Source: Alphaproteobacteria bacterium
GTDB lineage: Bacteria; Pseudomonadota; Alphaproteobacteria; Rhizobiales; Devosiaceae
Length of the DNA: 11,596 nt
Assembly: GCA_013152625.1 (NCBI GenBank)
Contig: JAADFY010000252.1
Location: 1 to 11,596 of the forward strand
Direction of reading: 5' to 3'
Shown one piece after another: positions 1-6,933 of the stretch. The notes below the pieces were generated by a model, which had not been told where the DNA came from, did not search any database, and saw only the letters and a list, made by a program, of their open reading frames with translations. Position 1 is the first letter of the stretch. Every line of letters starts with the position of its first letter. The position numbers and the translations under genes are program-made.

Positions 1-105
1 GAAAGTTCACCTCACAAACGACGCCTGCAAAAAACAACAAGGCGCAACCATGTTGCACAATCCGGTTTTACGGGTGGGTGGGCGATGCCACGGGGGGGGT
101 AAGCC

Positions 106-1923
106 ATGGGTCAGACGATAGTCTCAATTCTCGGTTCGATCGGCCTGCGGCCCACCGAAGGTCGCGGGCGTTCCAACCGGCGCCATCCGGCCTTGTTCGT
201 AACTTCTGTCATCGCTTTGATCACTGCGTCCCTGGGCCTGCTTCCCGCTGTCGTTTTTGCCGCCATGGGTGAAGTCGTGCCGCTGATCGTTGCCTTGTGG
301 CTGATTGTTTCATCGGCAATGGCCCTGCGGTTCTATTTCACTGCCCGCTATCAGTGGGCCGTATCCATGAAAATCACCGGCATGGTTGTTGCCGGCACGC
401 TGCTTGCCGTTTCCAACCCGGTTCTTGCAGATTTCGGCCTGGCGACCGTGTTGCTGGCGCCGATTTATGCGGCATTAAACCAAGGGTTGGCGCAGAAACG
501 GTTTACCTGGTCGATTGCCGCTTTTGCCGTGGTGGTGATCTTTAGTCAGCATACCGCCCTCCTGCCCCAGTTCGCGACAATGGATCCGATGATATCCGCG
601 GCGGTATCTTCCTTTGTATTTTCGGTCGCCGCCGCCATCGTGGCGATCACCACCCGCACCATCGCCGACAGCACCCAGGTCGATCGCTGGCTGATGGGGA
701 CGAGCTATCACCATCTTATCGAAAATGTTCAGGACGCGGTTATTCGTTACTCGGGTGACGGGGAGATGAATTTTCTGTCCGAGTCCATCGAAAAACTTTT
801 TGGCTGCAAACGGTTTTTGCTTACCGGGCCGGCATTTGTCGAACGCATTCACGTGCTGGATCGCCCGATTTACCTGAGTGCCATCGATGCCGCTCGAACC
901 AAAGCCGTCAAGCGCCAGATTGAGGTGCGGATCCGGAAAAACGCCAGGGACGCCAGCCGGTTCCTGTGGGTGGAAATCGCCATTGCACCTGTGCTCGATG
1001 CCCAGGGTGCCAGGCCGGACGGGACCACCGGCACCGAATTGATCGCCGTTCTAAGAGATATTTCCCGGCGCCGGGAAATTGAGCAGGGGATCCGGGATGC
1101 CCGCCGTCAGACCGAAGAAGATCTTGCGTCCAAATCGCGGTTTCTGGCCACCATAGGCCATGAGTTACGCACGCCGCTCAATGCCATTGTCGGGTTTTCC
1201 GACATGATGCTCAATGACATTGGTGGTCAGATGACCCCCGAACATCGCGAATATGCCCAATTTATCCACCAAAGCAGTCATCATCTGCTCGACACGGTGA
1301 CCATGTTGCTCGACATGTCGCGACTGGAGGCGGGCAAGGTGGAACTGCAAACCGAGCCGTTTGATGTGGCATCGCTTGTTGGGCCATGTGTCAAAATTGT
1401 TGAAATGTCCGCACGGGATCGAAAAATTGCCGTGCGGGTCGAGCCGGCCGGACGGTTGCCCGCTGTGGTCGGCGATGAACGCTCGGTGCGCCAGGTCATC
1501 ATCAATTTATTGTCCAACGCCATAAAATTTTCTCACCCCGGCAGCGAGGTCATTTTGCGGCTGTTTCCACGGGGTAACATGATCTGCATTGCGGTATCCG
1601 ACCGGGGAATCGGAATATCCGCCGAGGACATTCCCCGGATCGGGCAACCCTTTTTTCAGGCCAATGCCGGGCTCTCGCGCCAGTATGAGGGCACCGGCCT
1701 GGGGCTTTCAATCGTGCGCGGGCTGGTCGATCTTCATGACGGGGAATTAAGGATTGAATCCGAACTGGGACGTGGAACCACTGTTACAGTGCTGTTGCCG
1801 ATCAACGGACCGGCACCGCGGCTGGCAAAAAGTAGCGAAACGGTAACCATTGTTGGCCAAGATCGGTCCCTGGATGTGCCCGATCGTGTGGACGAGGTGC
1901 TCCGCAAAACCGCCAGGGGTTGA
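106..1923 (+). CDS. Membrane sensor histidine kinase, PAS-HisKA-HATPase (DivJ/PleC-like)
   Basis: A 605-residue inner-membrane sensor kinase that should autophosphorylate on His and pass the phosphate to a separate response regulator. Residues about 29-185 are hydrophobic and hold several membrane segments. A PAS-like sensor region follows (about 201-320). The HisKA domain carries the H-box HELRTPLNAIVGF with phospho-acceptor His352. The ATPase domain shows the N-box (Asn471 in NLLSNAIKF), the G1 box DRGIGIS (from Asp499) and the G2 box GTGLGLS (529-535). There is no C-terminal receiver, so the partner must be encoded elsewhere. The architecture and the 'VLDRPIYLSAI' stretch after the PAS core resemble rhizobial DivJ cell-cycle kinases, which act on DivK; this assignment is from memory and not certain. 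The ATG at 106 follows a G-rich tract (92-99) that can act as ribosome binding site. It is the first gene of an apparent three-gene operon. Confidence 0.93.
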   Translation: MGQTIVSILGSIGLRPTEGRGRSNRRHPALFVTSVIALITASLGLLPAVVFAAMGEVVPLIVALWLIVSSAMALRFYFTARYQWAVSMKITGMVVAGTLLAVSNPVLADFGLATVLLAPIYAALNQGLAQKRFTWSIAAFAVVVIFSQHTALLPQFATMDPMISAAVSSFVFSVAAAIVAITTRTIADSTQVDRWLMGTSYHHLIENVQDAVIRYSGDGEMNFLSESIEKLFGCKRFLLTGPAFVERIHVLDRPIYLSAIDAARTKAVKRQIEVRIRKNARDASRFLWVEIAIAPVLDAQGARPDGTTGTELIAVLRDISRRREIEQGIRDARRQTEEDLASKSRFLATIGHELRTPLNAIVGFSDMMLNDIGGQMTPEHREYAQFIHQSSHHLLDTVTMLLDMSRLEAGKVELQTEPFDVASLVGPCVKIVEMSARDRKIAVRVEPAGRLPAVVGDERSVRQVIINLLSNAIKFSHPGSEVILRLFPRGNMICIAVSDRGIGISAEDIPRIGQPFFQANAGLSRQYEGTGLGLSIVRGLVDLHDGELRIESELGRGTTVTVLLPINGPAPRLAKSSETVTIVGQDRSLDVPDRVDEVLRKTARG

Positions 1924-1925
1924 GT

Positions 1926-2939
1926 ATGGCTGCCCGATATAGTGCAAAACAGACCGATACGGGGCCAAACGCGCCATTTGGATTTATTCAGGCCGGGCTC
2001 GCCGGTGTGATACTAATGGCCGTGGTCCGGGGGGGAGTGGCAACACTTGCCGGGCTGACCGCCGGTACAGCGATGGTCTTGCGCCCGCTGGTTGCCAGAA
2101 TTCGCAGCGCCCCGCTGGCAAGTGCGGCCATTGGCGTTGTGGCGCTGGGCTATGGTTGGGCAATGGCGAATGCGCTTTTGTGGCAGGTGGCCCCGCCGGC
2201 AACATTTCATCAAGATGGCATTGCCCATGCCGCAGCCCGCCCGGGCCAGACCGAGGCCCAGTTTACCGGTATGCCGGCCACACCCCCGGTTCGACCGGTA
2301 CGGTTTGAAACCCCCATCACCCAAAGCGTTGAGGCCGGGCCGGATCTGGTAAGTGCTGCCACGCCGCCCGGGGGCAACCGCAACACCTTTGTCGTCCAGA
2401 CGCTGCTCACCCGGCTTGGATATTTCTCCGGCACCATCGACGGCCTGTACGGACCGATAACCGCAAAGGCCATTCGCGCATTTGAAACCGCGATTGGTGC
2501 TGATGTGCACGGCAAACTGACCCCTCAACTCATCCAGAACCTGAACGAGGCTGCCGCCGGCCAGACATTTAACGCGCCGATGCAACCCGCACCGGAGCCG
2601 ACCATCCCACCGATTGCGGTGGCAAGCGCGCCACAAAACGATCTCGGTTCGATTGCCCTGGCGGCCCGGAGCCGGGCGACCGAAAGCACCGTAGATCAAA
2701 GCCCGGCCGAAGTAATTCAGGTGGCGGGAAACCCGGCGCCGGACGAGGCGGAACTGGTGCGCATCATACAGCGTGGCCTGGCCTCGCTGGGATACAAGAT
2801 CGGTGCCATTGACGGGGTTGCCGGTGATGTAACCCGGCGCGAAATTCGCCGGTTTGAAACCTTTCAATCCCTACAGCCCACCGGCATGATTTCCCCCGAT
2901 CTGGTGGATTTATTGCGAAACGCCAACGCCGCAATCTGA
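1926..2939 (+). CDS. Membrane-anchored protein with two peptidoglycan-binding (PG_binding_1) domains
   Basis: A protein of 337 residues. Two hydrophobic segments lie near the N-terminus (about 19-52 and 64-86). A Pro/Ala-rich linker follows, then two PG_binding_1-type repeats at about 153-205 and 272-335. Both repeats show the family pattern 'LxxLGYxxGxIDGxxGxxTxxAIRxFE': LLTRLGYFSGTIDGLYGPIT in the first and LASLGYKIGAIDGVAGDVT in the second. The domain is known to bind peptidoglycan, so the soluble part is probably periplasmic. No catalytic domain is visible, which suggests a structural or sensing role. The start is set at ATG 1926 because AGGGG (1915-1919) lies 6 bases upstream; a TTG at 1920 overlapping the kinase stop is the alternative. 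It sits 2 bases after the histidine kinase and 1 base before the DUF1491 gene, so it is translated with them and may work in the same process. Confidence 0.9.
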   Translation: MAARYSAKQTDTGPNAPFGFIQAGLAGVILMAVVRGGVATLAGLTAGTAMVLRPLVARIRSAPLASAAIGVVALGYGWAMANALLWQVAPPATFHQDGIAHAAARPGQTEAQFTGMPATPPVRPVRFETPITQSVEAGPDLVSAATPPGGNRNTFVVQTLLTRLGYFSGTIDGLYGPITAKAIRAFETAIGADVHGKLTPQLIQNLNEAAAGQTFNAPMQPAPEPTIPPIAVASAPQNDLGSIALAARSRATESTVDQSPAEVIQVAGNPAPDEAELVRIIQRGLASLGYKIGAIDGVAGDVTRREIRRFETFQSLQPTGMISPDLVDLLRNANAAI

Positions 2940-2940
2940 A

Positions 2941-3309
2941 ATGACACGTTTACGGGCAGATATCTGGGTTTCCGCATTTTTGCGGCGCCACAACCAGCTT
3001 GGCCGGATCTGCGTGGTATCGCGCAGGGGTGACCCGCAGGCGGGTGCTATCTGGATTGAGGTTGACCATCTGGATGGCACGGTGTCCCTGTTCGGACCGG
3101 CGCCGATGATGTCGGCGGAACTTTCCGGCGAACGGATTTTTCGCACACAATTTGCCCGCCAGAGCGCTTCGCAAGTGCAGGCGCGAATGGTCAGCGAAGA
3201 GGGGTTTGACCCTGATTTCTGGCTGGTAACGCTTGAAGAACCCGCCGGGGAGCATGGTCTGGAACTGGCGCCTGAAACTACCGGACAAAAGCCCGGCAAA
3301 AGTTTCTAG
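2941..3309 (+). CDS. DUF1491 family protein
   Basis: A small soluble protein of 122 residues, near the usual size of the DUF1491 family of alphaproteobacteria. Recognisable traits are the opening RLRADIWVSAFLRRHNQLG, the segment VVSRRGDPQAGAIWIEV, the 'LDGTVSLFGPAP' stretch, and a C-terminal 'GFDPDFWLVTLEE' motif. No signal peptide or membrane segment is visible. The function of the family is not known to me. The ATG follows the stop of the peptidoglycan-binding protein after one base, indicating translational coupling and membership of the kinase operon. About 15 residues after the conserved core are Pro/Lys/Gly rich and look like a disordered tail. The TAG stop shares CTAG (3306-3309) with the stop of the convergent DUF2336 gene. 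Confidence 0.88.
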   Translation: MTRLRADIWVSAFLRRHNQLGRICVVSRRGDPQAGAIWIEVDHLDGTVSLFGPAPMMSAELSGERIFRTQFARQSASQVQARMVSEEGFDPDFWLVTLEEPAGEHGLELAPETTGQKPGKSF

Positions 3310-4460
3310 CTCGCTTTGGCCCGCGCGGCAGCCGCTGCAATCCGTTTGCCGGCGTCCGTGGCGCTGCGCTGGAACGCGGTGCCGGATATTCGCTGGCGGG
3401 CCAGGGGGCGGGCAGCGGCGGCAGCGGGCCGGAATTCCGCTTCTGCGAGGACCTGTGCCTCCACATCCTGACGCCAGATACTCATCACATAGACCATGGA
3501 CTGGGGGCTTAAAAAGCTGAAAAGGTGCGCATATTCGCGAAGCGCCCGGGAGCGGTTGATCTCATGGGAGGTGGCATGCAGCAGCACTTTCATGCCGTCA
3601 TGGGCCCGACAGCCAAATGCCCGCAAGATCACAAACAGAGCCGCGCCGCTGGTATCATGGGCGATCTGCCCGCATCGCACCTCGTCAAGGCCGGTAATCT
3701 GGGTGAGCAATCTGGTCACTTCGGGACGTCGGTTTTTTGAAAACAGCTTCATTAAGGCCAGGGTGAATTCTTCGGTGACCACCGAGATTTGCTCGAAGGT
3801 GCGTTTGAGGGGTGTTGGCGGGATGGTCCGACCCCCAAACGCGGTTAGAACCGCCAGCCGAGAATGTTCGGCCAGATCGAAAAAAGCCGGTGCCAGCAAC
3901 GCCTTGTCGAAATCGGGGCGCCCGGCCAGAGAAGTGGCTACCCGGTGATCCATGGCCGCCGCCCTGGCGATGGCGGCAAGATAGGGCCCGCGAAATTTTA
4001 TCGCACTGTTGGCGGCCAGCGCCCGATATATCGTACGCGAATTGATGGGAAACAGCTTTGCGATGGTCTTTTGACCAAGGTCCGGGCGTGCGGCGATCTG
4101 GGCGCAATGCTTGACATTCTTGGTGGCAATAATTTTATCCAGAAGGGCCTGTGAAATCGTGCGCGCCGACATCAGATACTCCTCAACACCGCGGTCGATA
4201 TTCTCCAAAACGATATTCTCAAGTACGGGCGACAGGAATTCCGCCCGGGCCAGCAGGCGTGCCGCATGCTCCCGCGCGGTGGCCGAGGCCGAAGGAAACA
4301 GCCGGGTCGCCAGTTCTTCAAACTGCAAAAGCTCGGCGGGCAGGGGCTTGGGCCGTCTTGAATAGGCATCACAGGCGGCAACCAGCAAGGTATTGGCGCG
4401 CTCAACACCGCCGGTTTCGATCAAAAGCCGGAACGTTTCATATGGTTGAAAGCCGATCAT
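3306..4460 (-). CDS. DUF2336 domain-containing protein
   Basis: A 384-residue, mostly helical soluble protein that I assign to the DUF2336 family (COG5330), found mainly in alphaproteobacteria and of unknown biochemical role. Support comes from the helical repeats and the segment 'EFLSPVLENIVLENIDRGVEEYL' (about 73-95), which resembles the family's 'LSxxVLExxx' region, followed by several repeats of 'R.DLGQ..I/ LAGRPDFDKALL' type. The last 45 residues are Ala/Arg rich (AAAAARPLARQR) and probably disordered. The ATG at 4460 has only a weak ribosome binding site upstream. It is a single gene, convergent with the kinase operon with overlapping stops, so its transcript must end inside that operon or the reverse. 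No neighbour suggests its job. Confidence 0.85.
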   Translation of the reverse strand: MIGFQPYETFRLLIETGGVERANTLLVAACDAYSRRPKPLPAELLQFEELATRLFPSASATAREHAARLLARAEFLSPVLENIVLENIDRGVEEYLMSARTISQALLDKIIATKNVKHCAQIAARPDLGQKTIAKLFPINSRTIYRALAANSAIKFRGPYLAAIARAAAMDHRVATSLAGRPDFDKALLAPAFFDLAEHSRLAVLTAFGGRTIPPTPLKRTFEQISVVTEEFTLALMKLFSKNRRPEVTRLLTQITGLDEVRCGQIAHDTSGAALFVILRAFGCRAHDGMKVLLHATSHEINRSRALREYAHLFSFLSPQSMVYVMSIWRQDVEAQVLAEAEFRPAAAAARPLARQRISGTAFQRSATDAGKRIAAAAARAKAS

Positions 4461-5008
4461 GTGCTCAATAGTGCCCCATCGCCCGCCGTAAACCGGCGTG
4501 TCCTGCCTTTTTCCATGAATTCGTTAGCGAACTATTAACCTTGAGGATTTCTTAATGGTTGTCAGCAGTCGGTTCGCTTTTGTGTTCTTACGCGGTGGGC
4601 CGGCCAACTCGACACTTCGGGGGCCCGGATGGGGACCGTTTTGAAGTTCATTGCCAACCGGAACAAACCGGTCAACCGGGAAAGGACAGGCAACAAAGGT
4701 GGCCTCGTCATTTTTCCAGGTGTCCGGTATGAGCGCGGGATCAAGAGGGGGCAAAAATCCCTCACGCCACCGCGCTGGCTGGGCGACCGGAACTGACCGG
4801 TTTCATGCCCTGATGCGCGCCCACGAATATGTTTTGCGTCCCGCTATTGCCGGGGAGCGGCATCTGGAGCATATCCTGTTTTGCTGGTTGCAAAACAGGG
4901 CTCCATGTCCCTGTCTGGTCACGTTTCCGAACCGGATAACCGGGTCCACTTATCCTGGAAACGCTCGCGGGGCGGCGGGCAACAAAATCAGCGCCGGGTT
5001 TTGCTAAA
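4461..5008. other. 548-bp intergenic region between divergent genes
   Basis: No convincing gene is seen. Open frames of 76-118 codons occur on both strands, but they lack ribosome binding sites, recognisable motifs and plausible composition. The part next to the DUF2336 gene contains an AT-richer patch (4520-4560) with the near-palindrome TTCGTTAGCGAA (4520-4531) and two TTAA boxes (4535-4538 and 4552-4555). These could belong to the minus-strand promoter, but the 13-base spacing does not match the classical CtrA site (TTAA-N7-TTAA). The right third holds the two-hairpin element listed separately, plus a small CCGCT/AGCGG inverted repeat at 4841-4860. Both genes must have their promoters here, but I cannot place a good -35/-10 pair. 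Confidence 0.7.
4865..4966 (-). repeat. Two-hairpin dispersed palindromic element (rhizobial type)
   Basis: Read on the minus strand, the first hairpin has outer arms CGTTTCC/GGAAACG (4963-4957 and 4928-4922) and inner arms GGATAA/TTATCC (4955-4950 and 4939-4934), with AAGTGG and CCGG in the centre. After 16 bases comes the second hairpin: TGGAGC/GCTCCA (4905-4900 and 4870-4865) continuing into a perfect 10-bp stem, CCTGTTTTGC with GCAAAACAGG, around a 5-base loop (4899-4875). An unpaired ATAT (4871-4874) lies between the stem parts. No T-run follows on either strand, so it is not a typical terminator. The first hairpin shares GAGCGT, GATAAGTGG and CCGGTTATC with the copy at 9194-9243. From memory, elements with this two-part layout are common between genes in Hyphomicrobiales. 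Confidence 0.75.
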
Positions 5009-5734
5009 ATGAGCCGTGTCGAGATCAAAACGGCGCTGGGGTTGATACTGGTGCTGCTTGTGGCGGCCTGCGCCCGGCCCGTGGGAGATTTTGGCCGCCC
5101 GGCAAACACCTTGTCCGCCGATGTCATCGCGCCGGCCATAGGAGAAATCAGCCGCGCGGTGGATGGCCGCGCCCGTTCCAGCCTGGTCATGACCGATGAA
5201 GAAAAGCGGATGCGGGACCGTATCTGGCGGTTTCTGGTCGCGCCCCAGATCAACGACTGGCAGTTTAACGCCGGGGTGGAGCTGCGCCGGACCGGAATAT
5301 TGGGCTCCATGCCCGATTTTGGCGACACCGCCCGTTATTACACGTTCCTCAGCCGCCGCAATTATCGGGCCTCAAGTACCATCTACGCAGCAATCGCAGG
5401 GGATATCGAGGCGGATATCGCCATGGCGCCCAAAGCGTTTGATGCCATTTGCGCCGTCCAGGTTCTCGAAGAGCGTCGCCGCATCGCCACCTCTGAACTG
5501 TTCGCCAACGATATGGACGCGGCCCGTGCGCTCGGCGGCCGACAGGCCCAGAACGCCTCTCAAATCAATTGGTTCGTCGCCTCGATGACGTATCGCGCCG
5601 ATAGTTATGGTGCGGCCCTGGACCGGGTTCTGGTAAATGCCCCGCATCCCAATGCGCGTATCGTGGACGATGGGCTGAACCGCCTTGCCCCGTTTGTCGA
5701 ACGGGCCCGGCGGGGTGAATTCTGCCCGGCCTGA
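5009..5734 (+). CDS. Predicted lipoprotein of unknown function
   Basis: A protein of 241 residues that I do not recognise. The N-terminus is a lipoprotein signal peptide: a short basic start, a hydrophobic stretch (about 9-20, LGLILVLLVAA) and the lipobox VAAC with acylated Cys21. There is no Asp at +2, so the outer membrane is the likely destination. The mature part is rich in Arg and Ala and appears alpha-helical. It has aromatic patches (RYYTFLSRRNYR, QINWFVASMTYR), two further Cys residues (one in 'AICAVQ', one near the end), and no catalytic motif I can name. The ATG at 5009 lacks a clear ribosome binding site but is the only start that keeps the signal peptide. The two-hairpin element ends about 40 bases upstream. 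It ends 12 bases before the stop of the convergent DUF1254 gene. Confidence 0.82.
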   Translation: MSRVEIKTALGLILVLLVAACARPVGDFGRPANTLSADVIAPAIGEISRAVDGRARSSLVMTDEEKRMRDRIWRFLVAPQINDWQFNAGVELRRTGILGSMPDFGDTARYYTFLSRRNYRASSTIYAAIAGDIEADIAMAPKAFDAICAVQVLEERRRIATSELFANDMDAARALGGRQAQNASQINWFVASMTYRADSYGAALDRVLVNAPHPNARIVDDGLNRLAPFVERARRGEFCPA

Positions 5735-5746
5735 CCCCCGCGATGT

Positions 5747-6334
5747 TCAATTGACGGCATTGCGTGAGGCTTCGAAATGATCGGTGCCGGCAAAGGAGTT
5801 GCCGCATTCAAGGTCCAGTATTTGCTCTGCCCGACGTTCGGCGAGATCGGCAAATTCGGGAAAAACCCGAATGACCGCCAAGACATCATCGCCCGGTGCT
5901 TCCACCACAAGTTGTCCCTCTTCGATATCAATGCGCTGTTCGGCCAACAGCCGGGTCTGGGAGGAATTGAATATCCCCAGAACCAGTTCCTTGTTGTCCG
6001 ATATGCGCGAAGTGGTTGAATAGATCACCCGTCCGCCGGGCTCATAAAGGGCAACTGACCAGAAACCGCCAGGCAGATTTCCCGCCAGGGCGCCAGGAGC
6101 CCGGGCGATGTTTAACCGGCAACTGGCGTAAACCATGCCCGGATCGAGGGCGAACGGGTTCGGTGCGCCGATTTTCGGCCGCTCCAGTTTGGTCATGGTG
6201 TTAAATGGCTGCGCCCGGGCCACAGTCGCCCACATGCGCTGCTCCGACACAACCGGCACCAGAAGGATGACCACCAGATGCAGGATGGCCCCAAGAACGA
6301 GCCCGCCAAGGGCCCATAGCAGATGGCGGCCCAT
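5747..6334 (-). CDS. DUF1254 family membrane protein
   Basis: A protein of 195 residues with one N-terminal membrane segment (about 5-29, LLWALGGLVLGAILHLVVIL); the rest is predicted to be periplasmic. The family assignment (DUF1254/COG5436) rests on the anchor followed by 'DPGMVYASCRLNIARAPG', 'FWSVALYEPGGRVIYSTT' and the C-terminal 'VLAVIRVFPEF' stretch, together with its DUF1214 neighbour, with which it is habitually paired. The biochemical role is unknown to me. The start is set at ATG 6334: GAGGG lies 6 bases upstream and the ATG shares its A with the TGA of the DUF1214 gene (TGATG), a sign of translational coupling. An ATG at 6340 would sit directly against the ribosome binding site and is less likely. 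It is the last gene of the minus-strand envelope unit. Confidence 0.85.
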   Translation of the reverse strand: MGRHLLWALGGLVLGAILHLVVILLVPVVSEQRMWATVARAQPFNTMTKLERPKIGAPNPFALDPGMVYASCRLNIARAPGALAGNLPGGFWSVALYEPGGRVIYSTTSRISDNKELVLGIFNSSQTRLLAEQRIDIEEGQLVVEAPGDDVLAVIRVFPEFADLAERRAEQILDLECGNSFAGTDHFEASRNAVN

Positions 6335-6909
6335 CAGCATCCCTCGCGAATGATTGCCGGCATCTGGACGGTTTTGGCGCTGGCACCGGACACGGGCACC
6401 GGGTCGTAAATATTCAGGACCAGCTGGAACGGTCCTTCCCCCGGTGTTGCCAGCCATTGTCCGGCCCGGGCCTGTGGCCCGCTTCTGATTTCCAGGCCGC
6501 CATCGGCCAGCCGCTGCACATTCGCGCTGTCAAAGAATGCCAACCGGCCCTCAAGTCCGATGACCCGGTTTTCCCTGTCGGTGGCGTAAAGGGTCCACAT
6601 GGCCGCTGTCGGTGTGCGACCGGCAACAAGATAACGGCACGCCCGGTCCAGTGTGGCGCCGTCGCTGTCGGTTCTGGCGACAAATCTGATCCCCTCGGCG
6701 CTGCCCAGCTGCAAAAGAGCCGCGCGGGCCACATAGGCGTTGGAGTAGGGGTTGAGCATGAACTCGCCGGTATCGGGCAGGGCAGTCCATGGTCCTGACC
6801 GGAGGCCCCCAAGCTGCTGCCCCCCCTCGCCCAGGGCGAGAAAGGTCGCTCCGAAACCCGTGGCCAGAGCAACCGCAAGTCCTAAAATCGGTCCGGACAA
6901 TTTGCTCAC
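6334..6909 (-). CDS. DUF1214 domain-containing protein
   Basis: A 191-residue protein with an N-terminal hydrophobic segment (about 8-26, signal anchor or signal peptide) and a DUF1214-type domain (COG5402). The diagnostic start of the domain is NPYSNAYVARAALLQLGSAEG (from residue 53), then 'FVARTDSDG', 'CRYLVAGRTPTAAMWTL', and a late 'QLVLNIYDP' strand. The domain probably lies in the periplasm; its function is unknown. The start codon is GTG at 6909, the only reasonable one, because in the same frame the TGA of the penicillin-binding protein lies just eight codons upstream. It is 24 bases downstream of that gene and overlaps the DUF1254 gene by one base, so the three are probably one transcript. 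The pairing of DUF1214 and DUF1254 is common across proteobacteria. Confidence 0.88.
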   Translation of the reverse strand: MSKLSGPILGLAVALATGFGATFLALGEGGQQLGGLRSGPWTALPDTGEFMLNPYSNAYVARAALLQLGSAEGIRFVARTDSDGATLDRACRYLVAGRTPTAAMWTLYATDRENRVIGLEGRLAFFDSANVQRLADGGLEIRSGPQARAGQWLATPGEGPFQLVLNIYDPVPVSGASAKTVQMPAIIREGC

Positions 6910-6933
6910 AGCCGGTGCTTCATATGTCTGATT

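Noticed and set aside
2013..2867. Minus-strand frame of 284 codons opposite the peptidoglycan-binding protein
   Set aside because: Shadow frame: the plus strand has two clear PG_binding_1 repeats and operon spacing, while the minus frame has Arg/Gly/Cys-rich composition and no motif.
4459..4518. Possible 19-codon leader peptide whose TGA overlaps the DUF2336 ATG
   Set aside because: The ATGA overlap is attractive, but there is no ribosome binding site before its ATG and no repeated regulatory codons; likely chance.
4524..4754. Open frame of 76 codons on the minus strand upstream of DUF2336
   Set aside because: No ribosome binding site, no family resemblance, and it ends in the AT-rich presumed promoter patch.
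4875..4899. Perfect 10-bp stem with 5-base loop as a rho-independent terminator
   Set aside because: No run of T follows on either strand, and the stem is part of a larger two-hairpin repeat; no gene ends nearby.
4651..5007. Open frame of 118 codons on the plus strand in the 4461-5008 gap
   Set aside because: It runs through both hairpins of the repeat element, has no ribosome binding site, no recognisable motif and an odd composition rich in Arg, Gly and Cys. Looks like chance in GC-rich DNA.
6906..6923. Five-codon mini-frame (MKHRL) whose stop overlaps the GTG of the DUF1214 gene
   Set aside because: No ribosome binding site and too short to judge; it is just as likely a chance frame between two coupled genes.
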